A stretch of DNA of 64,000 bases, taken from Rouxiella sp. WC2420. Lineage in GTDB: Bacteria; Pseudomonadota; Gammaproteobacteria; Enterobacterales; Enterobacteriaceae. The notes below the pieces were generated by a model, which was given only the letters and a program-made list of their open reading frames with translations, made no database searches and was not told the DNA's origin. The position numbers and the translations under genes were made by a program. How positions within the stretch are numbered: position 1 is the stretch's first letter; each line of letters begins with the position of its first letter. Positions 62,729-64,000 of this stretch are shown here, piece after piece. The stretch spans positions 868,001 through 932,000 of the forward strand of contig NZ_CP165628.1 in the NCBI RefSeq assembly GCF_041200025.1. Reading direction: 5' to 3'.

Positions 62729-63502
62729 GTGGACAAGGCCGTGGTTTCGCAGGAAAGAAAACAGTATCAGGAAATAGGTCACGATCTGCGTGAAAAAATC
62801 AAACAGGGACATTTTGCTATTGGCTCGCGCATGCCCCCCGAGCGCAATATGGCTGAAACTTATGGCGTGAGCCGTACTATTGTCCGCGAAGCACTGCTGA
62901 TGCTTGAGCTGGAAGGGATTGTAGATATCCGTCAGGGATCAGGCGTTTACGTTGTACGCATTCCTCTGGAAGAAGAAGGGCGGGATGATTCTTTGTATCA
63001 GGGGCAGATTGGGCCTTTTGAACTCCTGCAGGCGCGACAGCTGATTGAGAGCAACATCGCTGCTTTTGCTGCCAAAATGGCCACTAAAGCGGACATTGAA
63101 AACCTGCGCCGCACGCTGGAGCAGGAACAGAGTGCCATTGTTGCCAATGATGAAAGCGGCGATAACGACAAGCTGTTCCACCTGCTGATTGCCGGGGCCA
63201 CGCAAAATCAGATGCTGCTGGATTCAGTTAAAAACATCTGGGCCCATCGAGAATCTAGCCCGTTATGGAAACAGCTGCACAGCCATATTGCTACCCGTGG
63301 TTATCGCCTGAAGTGGTTGGCCGATCATCAAAACATTCTTGCCGCACTGCGCCGACGCGACGTGATGGGCTCCTACCAGGCGATGTGGCAGCACATGGAA
63401 AACGTCAAAAATACTCTGATGGAGCTTTCTGACGTTGATGCTCCTGAGTTTGACGGCTACCTGTTTGAGTCGGTGCCGATCTTCCAGGGTAAAATGGTAT
63501 AA
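62729..63502 (+). CDS. GntR (FadR subfamily) repressor, UxuR/ExuR-like
   Basis: This 257-residue protein has an N-terminal winged helix (MPPERNMAETYGVSRTIVRE) and a C-terminal FCD domain. It shares with E. coli UxuR and ExuR the stretch GPFELLQARQLIESNIAAFA, and near the end MWQHMENVKNTL and FDGYLFES. Those proteins control hexuronate genes; here the gene closes a beta-glucoside PTS operon. TTGG-N4-CCAA palindromes of UxuR/ExuR type stand upstream of the PTS genes, so it is probably their repressor. It starts at GTG 62729. Confidence 0.85.
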   Translation: MDKAVVSQERKQYQEIGHDLREKIKQGHFAIGSRMPPERNMAETYGVSRTIVREALLMLELEGIVDIRQGSGVYVVRIPLEEEGRDDSLYQGQIGPFELLQARQLIESNIAAFAAKMATKADIENLRRTLEQEQSAIVANDESGDNDKLFHLLIAGATQNQMLLDSVKNIWAHRESSPLWKQLHSHIATRGYRLKWLADHQNILAALRRRDVMGSYQAMWQHMENVKNTLMELSDVDAPEFDGYLFESVPIFQGKMV

Positions 63503-63531
63503 CGTAAGCGTTAACCTGTCGTGTGACTTGA

Positions 63532-63574
63532 TTCCCCTTGTTTTCAATTTATTTATTTTTAATAACAAGGGGAT
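63532..63574. terminator. Possible bidirectional hairpin between the repressor gene and galR
   Basis: ATTCCCCTTGTT and AACAAGGGGAT form an 11-bp stem around a 20-base AT-rich loop between convergent genes. Neither strand has a clear T run, so termination is only suggested by position. Confidence 0.35.
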
Positions 63575-63580
63575 AGAAAG

Positions 63581-64000
63581 CTACTGGTTGGGTACGCTGA
63601 CCGAGTGACGACGTACCAGCGTAGGGCTGAACATATTGGTCGTTTCCGGCAGCGGTTGGCCTTTGGCGAGAGCAAGTGCCAGCTGCGCGGCCTGATTGGC
63701 CATAGCGATGACCGGATAACGAATGGTGGTCAGCCTTGGGCGCAGATAGCGTGAGATCAGCACATCATCGAAGCCAATCAACGAAATTTCTCCCGGCACA
63801 TCGATGCCGTTATCGCTCAGCACTGACAGCGCGCCAGCGGCCATCGGATCGTTATAGCAAGTTACCGCGGTAAAGTTTTTACCGTGGCCAAGCAGTTCGG
63901 TAATCGCCTGCTCGCCGCCGATTTCATCGGGTTCTGCAGAAACAATCAGCCTTTCATCGACCGGAATTCCGTGCTCATTCAATGCATCAAGATAACCTTG
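63581..64000 (-). CDS. galR: GalR repressor, C-terminal part (runs off window)
   Basis: The visible 139 residues match the C-terminal half of E. coli GalR almost segment by segment: GGEQAITELLGHGKNFTAV, CYNDPMAAGALSVL, DNGIDVPGEISLIGFDDVL and FSPTLVRRHSVSVP. GalR represses galactose genes and is released by galactose. The DNA-binding domain is beyond the window edge. In E. coli galR is convergent with lysA next to it; here a PTS cluster lies between the two. Confidence 0.9.
   Translation of the reverse strand, partial: QGYLDALNEHGIPVDERLIVSAEPDEIGGEQAITELLGHGKNFTAVTCYNDPMAAGALSVLSDNGIDVPGEISLIGFDDVLISRYLRPRLTTIRYPVIAMANQAAQLALALAKGQPLPETTNMFSPTLVRRHSVSVPNQ

Noticed and set aside
63501-63515. 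AACGTAAGCGTTAAC near the repressor stop codon as a LacI/GalR operator
   Set aside because: Only one half-site fits the LacI-family pattern, and it lies downstream of genes, not at a promoter.

Overview
The window looks like chromosomal DNA of an Enterobacterales bacterium. YghU, LysR/LysA, GalR, YddA, MdtABC and YjiH/YjiG relatives read like their enterobacterial counterparts, and the convergent lysA/galR order is the one known from E. coli. I infer a Yersiniaceae-like plant- or environment-associated genus (Rahnella, Rouxiella, Serratia type) from the many sugar and peptide uptake systems, but the sequence alone does not settle the genus. There are no rRNA, tRNA, IS or CRISPR features.

Layout, left half. 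1-5267 (minus): sugar ABC importer (binding protein, ATPase, two permeases) with an FGGY carbohydrate kinase cut by the window edge. 5694-8533: yghU glutathione transferase, then an SDR divergent from a LysR regulator. 8507-11865: LacI repressor divergent from an ascorbate-type PTS (IIA, IIB, IIC) with two LacI-type operators between them. 11880-16726: LysR divergent from an M20 peptidase, then a yjiH-yjiG-M20D amidohydrolase operon behind a well-formed sigma-54 promoter. 16770-17379: two decayed gene remnants (ABC binding protein and IclR regulator) meeting at a deletion scar. 17376-24194: Lrp regulator, DUF2000 protein, TonB-dependent siderophore receptor with a FecB-like binding protein, CPBP protease, VanY-like carboxypeptidase and a PuuD-like class I amidotransferase. 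24385-33830: a Dpp/Opp-type ABC importer (minus) divergent from GntR, creatininase-family hydrolase, PanE-like reductase and SDR (plus), probably one uptake-and-degradation unit for an unidentified amide or peptide-like compound.

Layout, right half. 34085-49748 is a drug-efflux block. A plus-strand mdtA-mdtB-mdtC-outer membrane lipoprotein operon (the MuxABC-OpmB layout of Pseudomonas) faces a minus-strand acrA-acrB-oprM-like operon. Between their 3' ends sits a HicA/HicB toxin-antitoxin pair bracketed by two identical 36-bp terminators. MdtB carries a long Ser/Thr/Asn-rich insert. 50417-52045 is a CRP-linked alpha-glucoside-type PTS IIBC with a possible small RNA upstream. 52180-53820 holds two AT-rich genes I do not recognise, the second proline-rich with an SH3-ligand-like motif; they may be secreted effectors. 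Then come yddA, an exported TPR protein, and the lysR/lysA pair.

Between lysA and galR, adjacent in E. coli, lies a beta-glucoside utilisation cluster (59001-63502): PTS IIA divergent from IIC, 6-phospho-beta-glucosidase, IIB and a UxuR/ExuR-like repressor. The divergent promoter region contains three TTGG-N4-CCAA palindromes at 32 and 64 bp centre spacing, matching the known UxuR/ExuR operator, which points to autoregulated control by that repressor. galR runs off the right edge.
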